64,000 nucleotides of DNA from Ohessyouella blattaphilus (GTDB taxonomy: Bacteria; Bacillota; Clostridia; Lachnospirales; Lachnospiraceae), in contig NZ_JAMXOC010000006.1 in the NCBI RefSeq assembly GCF_024721265.1, positions 60,473 through 124,472 of the forward strand, in the 5' to 3' direction. This document shows, piece by piece, positions 49,506-57,871 of the stretch. A program made the translations under genes and the position numbers. The notes below the pieces were generated by a model. The model made no database searches and had not been told where the DNA came from. It worked only from the letters and a program-made list of their open reading frames with translations. Each line of letters opens with the position of its first letter. The first letter of the stretch is position 1.

Positions 49506-51368
49506 TTATTCTTTCTTTTCGCGGTAAACAGCTAAGACTGCATCCTTAATCCCTTGAATATAAGCATCTGCTCCTGTGACATTTGGATGGGTTTCATCTG
49601 GTTCAAAGTACTCCGGATGTCCTTCGCTTAGCGCATACCAATCCACTAGGTACGTGTTCGGCGTGGCTTTCACAAAGTCTTTGATTTGTTGGTTATTATC
49701 ATCTATCCAGCTTACAAAAGGAGCTCTGCCAGTGATTACAAAGAGCGGTTTGTCTGGCCCTAGCTCTTGGCGTAGTACAGGAAGCGAATCCCCGAGCGTA
49801 CCATTCGTTCCTAGAGCAAAGATCACTCCATCACCATTCCAACCGCTATCTACTGCATAGTGATTGTAAATACCGCCTACCTCTGTAGCAAAACGACTAA
49901 CCGCTGCGTCACTAATACTTTGAGGAAAGGTAGCATAAAACTGGTCTGTCGCTCCTAGAGCAATCGAGTCCCCAATGAGTAACAACTTGATTTCTGCTAA
50001 AATCTCCTCATCGGTTTTTGCCACTTTCTCTTCTTCTGCTACTTTATCTTCTTTATTCGCCTGCGCTTCTTTTAGCTTCTCAGCCGCCAATTCCTGCGCT
50101 TTCTGCGCTTTTGCCTGCATTTCCTTCTCAGTATTTAGAGCTTGCTTCCTAGGCACAAATAGCATGCATAAAAGCATCACTAAGACTACGGCTAGAGAGC
50201 TACCTGTGACTATCAAAACCTTCTTAAATACCTTCATTTGTCGTTCTCGCCCCTTACTACTTCTAGGATTTTTCCGAATAATCGCAATATTCTTTTTTAT
50301 CGCATCTCGGCGAATCGGAGTTTCTACGTAGCGATACGACAACTCTACCGCCACTAGCGTTAAGATTAAAGTAATCGCAATCTGCCACCAACTCATGGGG
50401 CGCCCGCCACTGATTAGTAAAATCAACGGATAGTGCCACAAGTAAATCCCATAGGAGCGTTCGCTTATATAACGAAATGGTAAAATGCTTAAGACCTTTG
50501 ACAACACGCCCTTACCGTCCAAAACGCCATATATCACCAGGACGCCCAGAATCGAAGCAATTGCTAACCCGCCTTTATACCAAAAGTCACTAAAACCATA
50601 AATCGTCGCCGTCATAACCAATAAACCAATAAGAGCCGCTGCGCCGATTCCCTGTCGCAGATACTGATCTTTCTTCTGCGATGACAATCGCGGATTTACC
50701 ATCGCCAACAATGCCCCAAATAAAAGGGAAAATAACCGAGTATCCGTTCCATAGTAAACACGGCTAGGGTCTTTTGTTGGGTCAAATAAAAGCCACATAA
50801 GAGCCATTGAGATAATGGCTAAGACGATGGTTACTCTAATCAGAATTTTCTTATCAAAAAACTTATTCATCAGGAGTAAAAAGATCGGAAATAAGATAAA
50901 GAACTGGGCTTCTATCGCCTGAGACCAGGTATGGGTAAACGGCGACGGTGTTCCCGCATTTTCAAAATACGATACGTTATTGAAAATTTGCCACCAGTTG
51001 TTGTACCCGAGTATCGCCGACAAATAATCTTCGCTTCCCTTGGTAAACAGTACGCGATTAAAAATCGCGCTAACGATTATAATAATCGTTGCCATCACAA
51101 AAATAGCTGGTATTAGTCGCTTGACTCTCTTCGCGGCAAAGGTTTTAAAGTCAATCTTCCCTGTGTTTTCCACCTCTGGTAGTAAGCTCCTGGTTAGTAA
51201 ATAACCAGAGATTACAAAGAAGATCGTTACCCCTAAAAGACCTCCCTTGGCAAAAGGGAGGCGCAAATGATAGGCGAGAACCATTAAGACAGCAATTGCT
51301 CTTAGCCCATCAATACCAGTTATATAATTTTTTTGTGTTTTTTCACTCCCTACATCTCCCACGTACAT
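49506..51368 (-). CDS. OatA-like acyltransferase with SGNH domain (copy 1)
   Basis: 620 residues from ATG 51368 (GAGG upstream). Residues about 15-340 are an Acyl_transf_3 membrane domain of about ten helices (ITGIDGLRAIAVLMVLAYH, GVTIFFVISGYLLTR). After an Ala/Lys/Glu-rich linker, residues about 465-615 form an outside SGNH domain: LIGDSIALGA (Ser), FALGTNG, and DETHP (Asp, His). OatA adds O-acetyl groups to peptidoglycan, giving lysozyme resistance; other polymers are possible. A paralog lies at 61.0-62.9 kb. Confidence 0.9.
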   Translation of the reverse strand: MYVGDVGSEKTQKNYITGIDGLRAIAVLMVLAYHLRLPFAKGGLLGVTIFFVISGYLLTRSLLPEVENTGKIDFKTFAAKRVKRLIPAIFVMATIIIIVSAIFNRVLFTKGSEDYLSAILGYNNWWQIFNNVSYFENAGTPSPFTHTWSQAIEAQFFILFPIFLLLMNKFFDKKILIRVTIVLAIISMALMWLLFDPTKDPSRVYYGTDTRLFSLLFGALLAMVNPRLSSQKKDQYLRQGIGAAALIGLLVMTATIYGFSDFWYKGGLAIASILGVLVIYGVLDGKGVLSKVLSILPFRYISERSYGIYLWHYPLILLISGGRPMSWWQIAITLILTLVAVELSYRYVETPIRRDAIKKNIAIIRKNPRSSKGRERQMKVFKKVLIVTGSSLAVVLVMLLCMLFVPRKQALNTEKEMQAKAQKAQELAAEKLKEAQANKEDKVAEEEKVAKTDEEILAEIKLLLIGDSIALGATDQFYATFPQSISDAAVSRFATEVGGIYNHYAVDSGWNGDGVIFALGTNGTLGDSLPVLRQELGPDKPLFVITGRAPFVSWIDDNNQQIKDFVKATPNTYLVDWYALSEGHPEYFEPDETHPNVTGADAYIQGIKDAVLAVYREKKE

Positions 51369-51398
51369 ACACCTCAATATTTATTCGTTCTGTTTCTC

Positions 51399-51427
51399 AT
51401 TATAGCGATAATTTGCGGGAATTTAAA
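51399..51427 (-). promoter_or_regulatory. promoter of OatA-like copy 1
   Basis: TTTAAA (51427-51422), a 17-base spacer, and TATAAT (51404-51399); it overlaps the antiporter stop codon. Confidence 0.6.
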
Positions 51428-52622
51428 GGGGTTTAGCGGCTTTTCTCGATTTCTTTAGGAAACTTTTATAAGTCACATCTACGCCTAGTGCTCCTAGAGG
51501 TGCTGTTATTAAAATTGACAGCACCGCCACGGTCAAAACAATTTGCCCACAAGGAAGTCCCATCGCCAAAGGAATGCCTCCAATAGCCGCTTGTACCGTC
51601 GCTTTTGGAATATAAGCAATCATACAAAAGGCACGTTCCCGCCAACTCAATTTCGTTCCTAACAGGCAACAAAATACCCCCAACATACGCACACACAATA
51701 CAACTAATAATAGTAAAACCGTCTTCCCACCGGCTGCTACCGCAAAGCGTAGGTCGACAGTCGCTCCTACTAAAACAAACAGGAGAATCTCGGCGGCTAC
51801 CCATAATCTTGAATACTTTGCTGATAGTCGCTCCGCCAAAACTGGATTATAGTGTAAGGTTACCACTCCTACTGCCATAACTGCTAGCAAGCCGGAAAAA
51901 GGTATGGTTTCCGACAACGCTTTCTCAAGCGCTACTAATAAAAAGGATGCACTTAAAAGAAGAATTACTTTCGCCGAGTCCCGAATATGAACTTTTTTGA
52001 AAAAGAGACCAAAAGCAATCCCTACCACTCCCCCAACCACAATGCCTAACATAATCGAAAGCGGAATTCCCGCAAAACGAAGATAAGATATTTTGCCGCC
52101 ATTTGCTAAAGAGGTAAAGGATGTAAAAAGTACGATTACAAAGACATCGTCTACCGAAGCACCCGCCATAATAAGCTGAGGGATCCCTTTATCCGTCCCG
52201 TATCCTTTTTCCATCAACTTAAGCATTCTTGGAACTACTACCGCCGGTGAAACAGCGGCGATAACACTACCCATAATTGCGGCAGAGAGGACCGATATAT
52301 TTAATAATATCGGTGCCAATATTATTGTGGCAACAATTTCAAAACTAGCCGGCACAAAGCACATCAATATTGCTGAGCGTCCCACTTTCTTTAACTCTTT
52401 TAAATCCAAGGAAAGTCCTGCTCTCGTCAAGATAATCACTAGTGCAAGCTGTCGCAAATCCGTCGAGATCCCCAAGATACTCTCGTCAATTAGATTAAGC
52501 ACGTATGGACCTAAGATAATTCCTGTTAGAAGCATTCCTAAAAGACTAGGAAGCCTCAACTTTGTAAAAATCGAACCTAATAGCATTCCCAATAGAAAAA
52601 TAAACGCGAGACTTGTTAACAT
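51423..52622 (-). CDS. cation:proton antiporter, CPA family
   Basis: 399 residues, about 12 hydrophobic segments, Na+/H+ exchanger fold. The core SVDDVFVIVLFT carries the paired Asp of helix 5 that bind the ion in NhaP/KefB-type exchangers, and AVSPAVVVPRML is the matching helix 4. There is no C-terminal TrkA domain. GGAGG lies eight bases before the ATG. A fluoride riboswitch in its leader suggests it helps cells cope with fluoride or the acid stress that comes with HF entry. Confidence 0.9.
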   Translation of the reverse strand: MLTSLAFIFLLGMLLGSIFTKLRLPSLLGMLLTGIILGPYVLNLIDESILGISTDLRQLALVIILTRAGLSLDLKELKKVGRSAILMCFVPASFEIVATIILAPILLNISVLSAAIMGSVIAAVSPAVVVPRMLKLMEKGYGTDKGIPQLIMAGASVDDVFVIVLFTSFTSLANGGKISYLRFAGIPLSIMLGIVVGGVVGIAFGLFFKKVHIRDSAKVILLLSASFLLVALEKALSETIPFSGLLAVMAVGVVTLHYNPVLAERLSAKYSRLWVAAEILLFVLVGATVDLRFAVAAGGKTVLLLLVVLCVRMLGVFCCLLGTKLSWRERAFCMIAYIPKATVQAAIGGIPLAMGLPCGQIVLTVAVLSILITAPLGALGVDVTYKSFLKKSRKAAKPL

Positions 52623-52638
52623 AAAATAATCCTCCTAT

Positions 52639-52783
52639 TTACATAAAATAGAATTTGCGCTTGGCAAATTCTGGCGCCTTCGGCGTGTGCATACGCACAA
52701 AATACATTACGCCGAAGTGCGCATCCTGGCGGAGCGCTTTTTATGTAACAGGAAAATTCAAAGAACTTTCCTGTTACATAAAA
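52639..52783. repeat. hairpin-rich segment flanked by 10-bp direct repeats
   Basis: TTACATAAAA occurs at 52639-52648 and 52774-52783, with an inverted copy at 52739-52748. Inside are an 18-bp stem (52738-52755 with 52767-52784), a 9-bp stem (52678-52686 with 52709-52717) and a 7-bp stem (52651-52657 with 52665-52671). The A/T runs are on the wrong sides for a terminator. Small open frames on both strands are not convincing genes. Could be a MITE-like insertion. Confidence 0.55.
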
Positions 52784-52876
52784 AAAGCTGGTAACCCTGC
52801 GATTTTGAATCACAGAAGTCATCAGCTTATAGTAGCAGTTTTGGTTTATCATACCATGGGAGAACCTCATTCCCAA
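52780..52876 (-). promoter_or_regulatory. fluoride riboswitch (crcB motif) with terminator
   Basis: Read on the minus strand from 52876: stem GGGA/UCCC around AUGAGGUUC, an optional hairpin (UGGU/ACCA), then AAACUGC, a short stem, and GCUGAUGACUUCUG. These are the conserved parts of the fluoride aptamer; GAGGUU and GACUUC can form its pseudoknot. The 3' part (from 52826) also pairs with the following strand to form a long terminator stem ending at 52787, then seven U (52786-52780). Fluoride binding would block the terminator and switch the antiporter on. Confidence 0.92.
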
Positions 52877-52880
52877 CACG

Positions 52881-52909
52881 AGAATATCACTTTTTATGCT
52901 TCCTGTCAA
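52881..52909 (-). promoter_or_regulatory. promoter of the fluoride riboswitch transcript
   Basis: TTGACA (52909-52904), a 17-base spacer ending in TGA, and TATTCT (52886-52881). The start falls right before the aptamer. The -35 overlaps the end of the ACT-domain gene. Confidence 0.8.
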
Positions 52910-53271
52910 TTTATCTCATAACCATTGCTCTGTAAAATTGTCAGCGCCTTTACATAATGCTCCGACTTTAAGAAAATATAATCCGTATTAAAAGTTGACA
53001 CTACGAAAATACTGATTTTCTCATCCGCCAATAGCTTAGATATCCTAGCAATCACCCCAATCATACCAAAGTCCAAAGCACCACAAATCTTTAACCCCTT
53101 CCAGTCTTTCTCTACGGCAATCGTATTATCTGGAATCCTTGATTCCTCACAGACCAACGATATTTCTTCATCCGTAACAGATAAGAAGGTGAATTTATTG
53201 GTCAAATCAACTGTCGCTACCGACGATACTTTGCATACCGCAAAGTCTTTTTTTAGTTCTTGTAATTCCAT
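52906..53271 (-). CDS. ACT-domain protein
   Basis: 121 residues with two ACT-like halves; the second (CGALDFGMIGVIARISKLLADEKISIFVVST split over a loop) has the usual ligand-binding turn, as in CASTOR-type and aspartate-kinase ACT domains. It probably binds an amino acid and has no enzyme domain attached. GAGG precedes the ATG. It is followed by the riboswitch promoter and lies 23 bases after csaA. Confidence 0.8.
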   Translation of the reverse strand: MELQELKKDFAVCKVSSVATVDLTNKFTFLSVTDEEISLVCEESRIPDNTIAVEKDWKGLKICGALDFGMIGVIARISKLLADEKISIFVVSTFNTDYIFLKSEHYVKALTILQSNGYEIN

Positions 53272-53294
53272 TTTTTACCTCATGTACTTTCTCT

Positions 53295-53624
53295 CTAGTA
53301 AATACGATCTCCATTTTTTACCATTTCCGACACAGCAAGCAGCACCGTTCCTTGTTCTGACTCCGTCCCTAACACTAAGACCTCGCTTTTTACTCCCGCC
53401 ACTCGTCTAGGCGGAAAATTCACTACAGCTATAATCTGTCTTCCTTCTAGCTGTTCTTCTGTATAAAGTTCTGTAAGCTGAGCTGAGGAAGTCTTAACTC
53501 CTAACTCCTCACCAAAATCAATAATCAATTTATACGCTGGCTTTCTCGCTTTTTCATTTAGTGTTGCCTCTAGAATTGTCCCCACTCGCATATCTACTTT
53601 TACAAAATCATCAATTGTAATCAT
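53295..53624 (-). CDS. csaA: CsaA-like tRNA-binding protein
   Basis: 109 residues forming a single tRNA_bind (EMAP/Trbp111-type OB) domain: DFVKVDMRVGTILEA, KPAYKLIIDFG, and NFPPRRVAGVKSEVLVLG. CsaA of Bacillus is a homodimer with chaperone-like and tRNA-binding activity. AAGGAG precedes the ATG. Confidence 0.92.
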   Translation of the reverse strand: MITIDDFVKVDMRVGTILEATLNEKARKPAYKLIIDFGEELGVKTSSAQLTELYTEEQLEGRQIIAVVNFPPRRVAGVKSEVLVLGTESEQGTVLLAVSEMVKNGDRIY

Positions 53625-53647
53625 TTCATCTCCTTGTCATTACATCT

Positions 53648-54397
53648 CTAAAGAGACATTACTAAAGGGCGAAATCCATGTAACTCGACCACAATAAAGA
53701 TATTTCCCCTTTTTATAATGCCTTCTTTCGCTTCTAGTCGTACTCGTTTGCCGTTTACAAATCCATATCCCTTATAGCTATTTATATCCGTCTCAGCAAT
53801 GCCTACTTCCCACAGTAGTTCCCGTACCTTTTTATCTCTAATACAAGCTATCGAATACCTTTCTAACGTCAATAACACTAAGATTAATAAAATCCAAATC
53901 AGAGCACTTTTAATATTACGTGCAAAAAAGTATACCGAAACCGCTAAGATAAAGGCGCTATTTGTAATTCCGCCACCGTTCCAATCCCTAGCCCAGGCAT
54001 AAAAAAGTGGTAAATCCTCGTATTTTTCCAGCGCAGAAATCAATAAGCCAAGCAGTAAAGTTCCTAAACCTATATAGTCTGCCCACTCTTGAGGCAAAAT
54101 ACGAAAAGGTAGAAAATATCGTAGGATTACAAAGGCTGCACTCACAATTAGAAAGTAGGTCAGCAATGGCCATTCAACGCCTTTACGGTACACCTTATTA
54201 AGCTTTCTCCCTGCATATACTGGATCCCCTAATTGATATACCGCTTCTTTCTCTGCTTCTTCGGCAGACATTCCCTTTTCCATCAAGGCCTCCATATGAT
54301 CTTCCATATGGTCGCTGTACTCCTTTACAATCTCATCAAGTTTATCTGACACACTTATTTGCTTCGCTAACAATCTAAGATATCGTTTAAAACTCAT
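53648..54397 (-). CDS. HAAS-domain membrane protein with NfeD-like C-terminal domain
   Basis: 249 residues from ATG 54397; a GTG four codons earlier is possible. Residues 1-75 are a HAAS-type helical domain (KLDEIVKEYSDHMEDHMEAL, MSAEEAEKEAVYQLGDP). About five membrane helices follow, then a small beta domain (GYGFVNGKRVRLEAKEG, GNIFIVVELHGFRPLV) like the OB fold of NfeD. HAAS proteins are usually encoded with a PadR regulator, as here (11-base overlap). A paralog without HAAS is at 60128-60733. Confidence 0.82.
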   Translation of the reverse strand: MSFKRYLRLLAKQISVSDKLDEIVKEYSDHMEDHMEALMEKGMSAEEAEKEAVYQLGDPVYAGRKLNKVYRKGVEWPLLTYFLIVSAAFVILRYFLPFRILPQEWADYIGLGTLLLGLLISALEKYEDLPLFYAWARDWNGGGITNSAFILAVSVYFFARNIKSALIWILLILVLLTLERYSIACIRDKKVRELLWEVGIAETDINSYKGYGFVNGKRVRLEAKEGIIKRGNIFIVVELHGFRPLVMSL

Positions 54398-54731
54398 GTA
54401 CTTCACCACCTTGTCTCAGCATGCTAGAAATTGCATTTGCATAAATTTCCCATTCTTTGATCTTAAGCTCTAAATACTGCTTCCCCGGTGTTGTTAAGTG
54501 ATAATATTTTCTGGTTTTATTGCTTACTTTTTTTTCATAACTCTCTAAATAATTCTCCTTTTCCATTTGATGCAAAAGCGGGTATAGCGTTCCCGCCTTC
54601 AACTCAAATACATTCATGGAACGTTGTGACAGTGTATCGATCATCTCATAACCATACATGTCCTTTTCAAGCAAAAGATTAAGCAGCAGCATCGTCGTAC
54701 TTCCAGATATCAAACTTTTGTCTACATTCAT
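54387..54731 (-). CDS. PadR family transcriptional regulator
   Basis: 114 residues from ATG 54731 (GGAGG ten bases upstream; GTG one codon before is possible). Winged-helix PadR marks: LLLNLLLEKDMYGYEMIDTL, LKAGTLYPLLHQMEKENYLE and RKYYHLTTPGKQYL. It probably represses itself and the HAAS gene. Three copies of one 17-bp site lie directly upstream. Confidence 0.93.
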   Translation of the reverse strand: MNVDKSLISGSTTMLLLNLLLEKDMYGYEMIDTLSQRSMNVFELKAGTLYPLLHQMEKENYLESYEKKVSNKTRKYYHLTTPGKQYLELKIKEWEIYANAISSMLRQGGEVHEF

Positions 54732-54750
54732 CACGATTATTCCTCCTTTC

Positions 54751-54822
54751 TATATCGACTATCTATATATTAATATTATATCGATAATCTATACATGTCA
54801 AGAGTTATATCGGGAATCTATA
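54751..54822. promoter_or_regulatory. three direct copies of TATATCG-N3-ATCTATA upstream of padR
   Basis: Perfect copies at 54751-54767, 54777-54793 and 54806-54822, spaced 26 and 29 bases. A minus-strand promoter-like TTGACA (54801-54796) followed by TATAAT/TAATAT lies among them. They are the likely operators of the PadR protein. Confidence 0.7.
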
Positions 54823-54828
54823 TAATAA

Positions 54829-56172
54829 TTAATAGCCTTTGCTTTTTAAGTCCTTAATTAAATCAACATAGAAATTTCTAACTTCAAAGCCAGCAATGTT
54901 CTCTCGGAATAAATCAATCATATCCCCATGAGAAATCCCGCGCCTACCGCTTACCACTACATCTCCCAGATACTCTCCCCACTTTGCCGAAGTAATCGGT
55001 ACCAGTCCGTCATTTTCTACCTTTTGTAGCATATTAATAATTCGATAGGTCAAGCTAAGAGGAAAGCCAGCGCTTTTAGGGCTATTCATTTTTGACATAA
55101 CACTTTGATAGAGTACTCCTGGCATATCCATGACTTCTTGATTAAAGACTAGGGCTCTTTCTTCGGTCAAGTCTTCTACGGCACCAATGAAATCCGGATG
55201 GGCATCTCCAAGCTTTTTAAACATTTTATTATAGGTTTTTGCTACCTTCTTAACCACCGATAGTGGCAATTTCCCAAGAAGAATGTCGGCCCATTTGCAC
55301 CCATAATGCGGAGTGTTAATGGTCGTCAACGAAGCCACTTTTTCGTGCATTCCATACATACTGATCGCGTAGCGGGAATCAAGACCTCCTTTTGAATGAG
55401 CGATAATATTTAACTTTGGCGCTCCAGTTTCTTCTAAGATTTGCTCTATTTGAGCACTAAGCTCCTTTGCGCTTTCTTTTACCGCTAGTGCACTTTCTTG
55501 CTTGCCATAGTATACATTGGCGCCGTTTTTGATTAACTCCTTAGGAATCCGCCCCCAATAATTGAAGTACTGCCAATCGCGAAAGAACACACCGTGCACC
55601 ATAAGGATAGGATACTTCGTTTGGCAAACCTGGTTCTCCGCTCGCGCTGCATCCATCTGGGCAATGTGAGATTCTACTTCACACTCAATTCTGGCAATTC
55701 TGGTGACCTTACGGATAATATAAATATTAAAGATAGGTATCCACCAAAAAAACATAACCATTAACTTTTTTCCTACCTTTATTTGCTTTGACAAAAGCAA
55801 CAAACGAAAGATACCCTGCATCTCTAAAAGTAGGAACAACACTAAAAAGACCAAGGCATTGGCTAATAATAAGCGCCAAGGTAAGTTCCCAACAATTAGT
55901 AGGATTACATAAAAAACCAATTCAATCATAAACCCATAACCAAAAGCCGTTAATAGCTCACACCCGCCATATAGAACCTTCATGCGCAGCGTCATGTACT
56001 TCAAATCCCGAACGCTAAAACGCTCTGGCAAAACACTAAAAGCCAGATAAAAAAGGAGACTCAAAACGAGAACTAACCAAAATCTACCATTTTTTAACTG
56101 CAAAATGTTTTGCCAGAGTATAAAATTACAGACCATCACTAATAGGACTGTAGTCAATATTTTCTTAATCAT
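54829..56172 (-). CDS. membrane-anchored lipase-like alpha/beta hydrolase
   Basis: 447 residues. Four or five membrane helices in the first 150 residues, then an alpha/beta hydrolase: PILMVHGVFFRD (oxyanion region), AHSKGGLDSR with the nucleophile Ser, NDGLVPITSAKWGE and RGISHGDMIDL with the His. The fold resembles bacterial triacylglycerol lipases. Fusion of the enzyme to a membrane domain suggests action on membrane lipid or at the cell surface. GAGGGAG precedes the ATG. Confidence 0.85.
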   Translation of the reverse strand: MIKKILTTVLLVMVCNFILWQNILQLKNGRFWLVLVLSLLFYLAFSVLPERFSVRDLKYMTLRMKVLYGGCELLTAFGYGFMIELVFYVILLIVGNLPWRLLLANALVFLVLFLLLEMQGIFRLLLLSKQIKVGKKLMVMFFWWIPIFNIYIIRKVTRIARIECEVESHIAQMDAARAENQVCQTKYPILMVHGVFFRDWQYFNYWGRIPKELIKNGANVYYGKQESALAVKESAKELSAQIEQILEETGAPKLNIIAHSKGGLDSRYAISMYGMHEKVASLTTINTPHYGCKWADILLGKLPLSVVKKVAKTYNKMFKKLGDAHPDFIGAVEDLTEERALVFNQEVMDMPGVLYQSVMSKMNSPKSAGFPLSLTYRIINMLQKVENDGLVPITSAKWGEYLGDVVVSGRRGISHGDMIDLFRENIAGFEVRNFYVDLIKDLKSKGY

Positions 56173-56202
56173 TCTCCCTCTTATTTCCCTTCCGAGTTAC
56201 TA

Positions 56203-56691
56203 TTATAATAAATTCGTCGCCCGTACATTAACCTCTGCACAGACCAGATTAGATATATGCTCAGCTGTATCCTTTGTCAACAAGAAGAACATTCCATCAT
56301 TACGACATTTTTTATGTGTGGCATTATCCAAGGTATAAACAAACCCTTTAACGCATGTAGAACTACACGCCTCGGGATCAATAAGTCTCTTACAATCGCG
56401 AGAATCCGTCATTTTCTTTTGCATATCACTTGGTAAAGAAGCAATTATGTCTTCACACTTGTTGACATTATCACCATATATTCTTGCCAAAACACCTGAC
56501 TTACGAAACACCCAATTCATGACTGTCTTTTTTGCTAGTTGGTACGAAGCCGTATAACCGCTTTTTGCTTCCTTGATTACAAGGTCACAACCTTGTTCTG
56601 TAAGTTCATAATTCAGTTTTTCAACAAATGCCTGGTGCTCTGGTTCGACCGATGATAGGAAGTCTTTAAATGTTCCCTTTTCATTTGCCAT
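56203..56691 (-). CDS. conserved Firmicutes protein of unknown function
   Basis: 162 residues, soluble. I recognise the pattern as a conserved but unnamed family: FLSSVEPEHQAFVEKLNYEL, a central MNWVFRKSGVLARIYGDN, and cysteine-containing DCKRLIDPEACSSTC and KKCRNDGMFF. Four or five Cys could bind a metal. GGAGG precedes the ATG, inside the end of the HEAT-repeat gene (11-base overlap), so the two are co-translated. Confidence 0.75.
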   Translation of the reverse strand: MANEKGTFKDFLSSVEPEHQAFVEKLNYELTEQGCDLVIKEAKSGYTASYQLAKKTVMNWVFRKSGVLARIYGDNVNKCEDIIASLPSDMQKKMTDSRDCKRLIDPEACSSTCVKGFVYTLDNATHKKCRNDGMFFLLTKDTAEHISNLVCAEVNVRATNLL

Positions 56692-57127
56692 AATTTTCCT
56701 CCATCACTTTTAATAACGCCTCAATATCTTTTTCAATTAAGCTATGCATCGTATCTTTATACCGTAGATAATCAATCTCAAATACACGGTGACGAATCTT
56801 CTCACACAGGCTCTCTTTGTAGGGAATCACATCTTGTAGCGCCACAAGAGCTTGACGCACCGCCGTCGGTTTTTCGTCATCTAAAATAGACAGTGCCAAG
56901 TCCAAGTTGCTATCGATTCTCTCTTCTTCATCCCATTTTGCCTGCTTGCAAAATAAGCGAAACCCGCGAACCCGTATTACGTACTGATCACTGTCTATCA
57001 TCGAAACAAATTTATCAAGGTAAGAATATAAAGCGTCACTATTATCAGACAATGCCTCTAGTTCTTGCAACGCCTGATAAGCCACTGAGGTATCTTTATT
57101 TTCCAATTTGCTTAATAATTCTTTCAT
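56681..57127 (-). CDS. HEAT-repeat-like protein (often named SufBD protein)
   Basis: 148 residues, all helical, with repeats such as YQALQELEALSDNSDALYSY and AVRQALVALQDVIPYKESLC. Relatives in Clostridia carry the name SufBD protein without evidence for iron-sulfur assembly. The start shares a base with the LUD gene stop (TAATG). A 50-bp piece of this gene (57011-57060) is repeated at 60995-61044. Confidence 0.75.
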   Translation of the reverse strand: MKELLSKLENKDTSVAYQALQELEALSDNSDALYSYLDKFVSMIDSDQYVIRVRGFRLFCKQAKWDEEERIDSNLDLALSILDDEKPTAVRQALVALQDVIPYKESLCEKIRHRVFEIDYLRYKDTMHSLIEKDIEALLKVMEENYGK

Positions 57128-57720
57128 TAATATCCCAGCTCCTCATTCACAAAAATAATCTCGCATTTCATCCCTAGAGGCACCCTCTCTATAATCGAGA
57201 CGATACGGCAAATACGCTCAGGACTGTTACAATCGTAGCACTTATCACCTTTAACTGCACACGGAGTTTTAAACCCTAAGCGCTTGGCATTAAGGGGGGC
57301 TGCGACGTTCTTGCATCTCTCATATGCATCTGTTAAATTCGTTCTGATTTTATTCTTTCCCACAATATAGTAGCACATATTAGGTCCGAAGGCCGTCATG
57401 GCCACGCGATTCCCGGTTCCGTCAATATTGACGATTTCACCCGTTTCTGTCACGGCATTGGCACTGGTAATATAAATATCTGCACAGTTCGCCAGTTTTC
57501 GCACTTGCATTCCGGGAATTTTATTATGCCATACCACGACATTAGTTTGCTGTAATTCCTCAAAGAGGCCCATCTCCTTCAGCGTTTCACTACCACCAAA
57601 CCCTATCGTTTGATTTTGTAAAGCATCCGAAAGATATCTAGAGGCCTCTTCCTTTGTAGAAAAAAACTGGGTAGTAAATCCGTGTTTTTCAAAATTTTGT
57701 CTTATCTGCGAGTAGTCCAT
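57127..57720 (-). CDS. LUD-domain protein (LutC-like)
   Basis: 197 residues. The LUD fold is indicated by IGFGGSETLKEMGLF, ADIYITSANAVTETGEIVNID and the conserved TAFGPNMCYYIVGKNKI. A C-terminal cysteine set (KCYDCNSPERIC) may bind a cluster or zinc. Lut proteins act in lactate oxidation, but lutA and lutB are absent, and the Clostridial single-gene form is of unknown role. GAGGAGG precedes the ATG. Confidence 0.88.
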   Translation of the reverse strand: MDYSQIRQNFEKHGFTTQFFSTKEEASRYLSDALQNQTIGFGGSETLKEMGLFEELQQTNVVVWHNKIPGMQVRKLANCADIYITSANAVTETGEIVNIDGTGNRVAMTAFGPNMCYYIVGKNKIRTNLTDAYERCKNVAAPLNAKRLGFKTPCAVKGDKCYDCNSPERICRIVSIIERVPLGMKCEIIFVNEELGY

Positions 57721-57836
57721 AAACTAACCTCCTCTATAATCTCAAGCAGAGTACCACGTCCATAAAACGTGCATGGGCGTGGATGAATGCTCACATGTCC
57801 ATAATTCAAAACGCTTATTTTAAATCGAACATTTGT

Positions 57837-57865
57837 TTGCATAATGTCGGTAAATCTGATACAAT
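57837..57865 (+). promoter_or_regulatory. promoter of the structured RNA
   Basis: TTGCAT (57837-57842), a 17-base spacer ending in TGA, and TACAAT (57860-57865). Confidence 0.6.
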
Positions 57866-57871
57866 ATAAAT

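Noticed and set aside
52738..52784. 18-bp hairpin considered as an intrinsic terminator
   Set aside because: The T-run precedes and the A-run follows the stem on both strands, the reverse of a terminator.
52655..52921. An 88-codon open frame on plus, and a 97-codon frame on minus over the same bases
   Set aside because: Both run through the fluoride riboswitch and palindromic segment, lack a ribosome site and show no protein-like composition.
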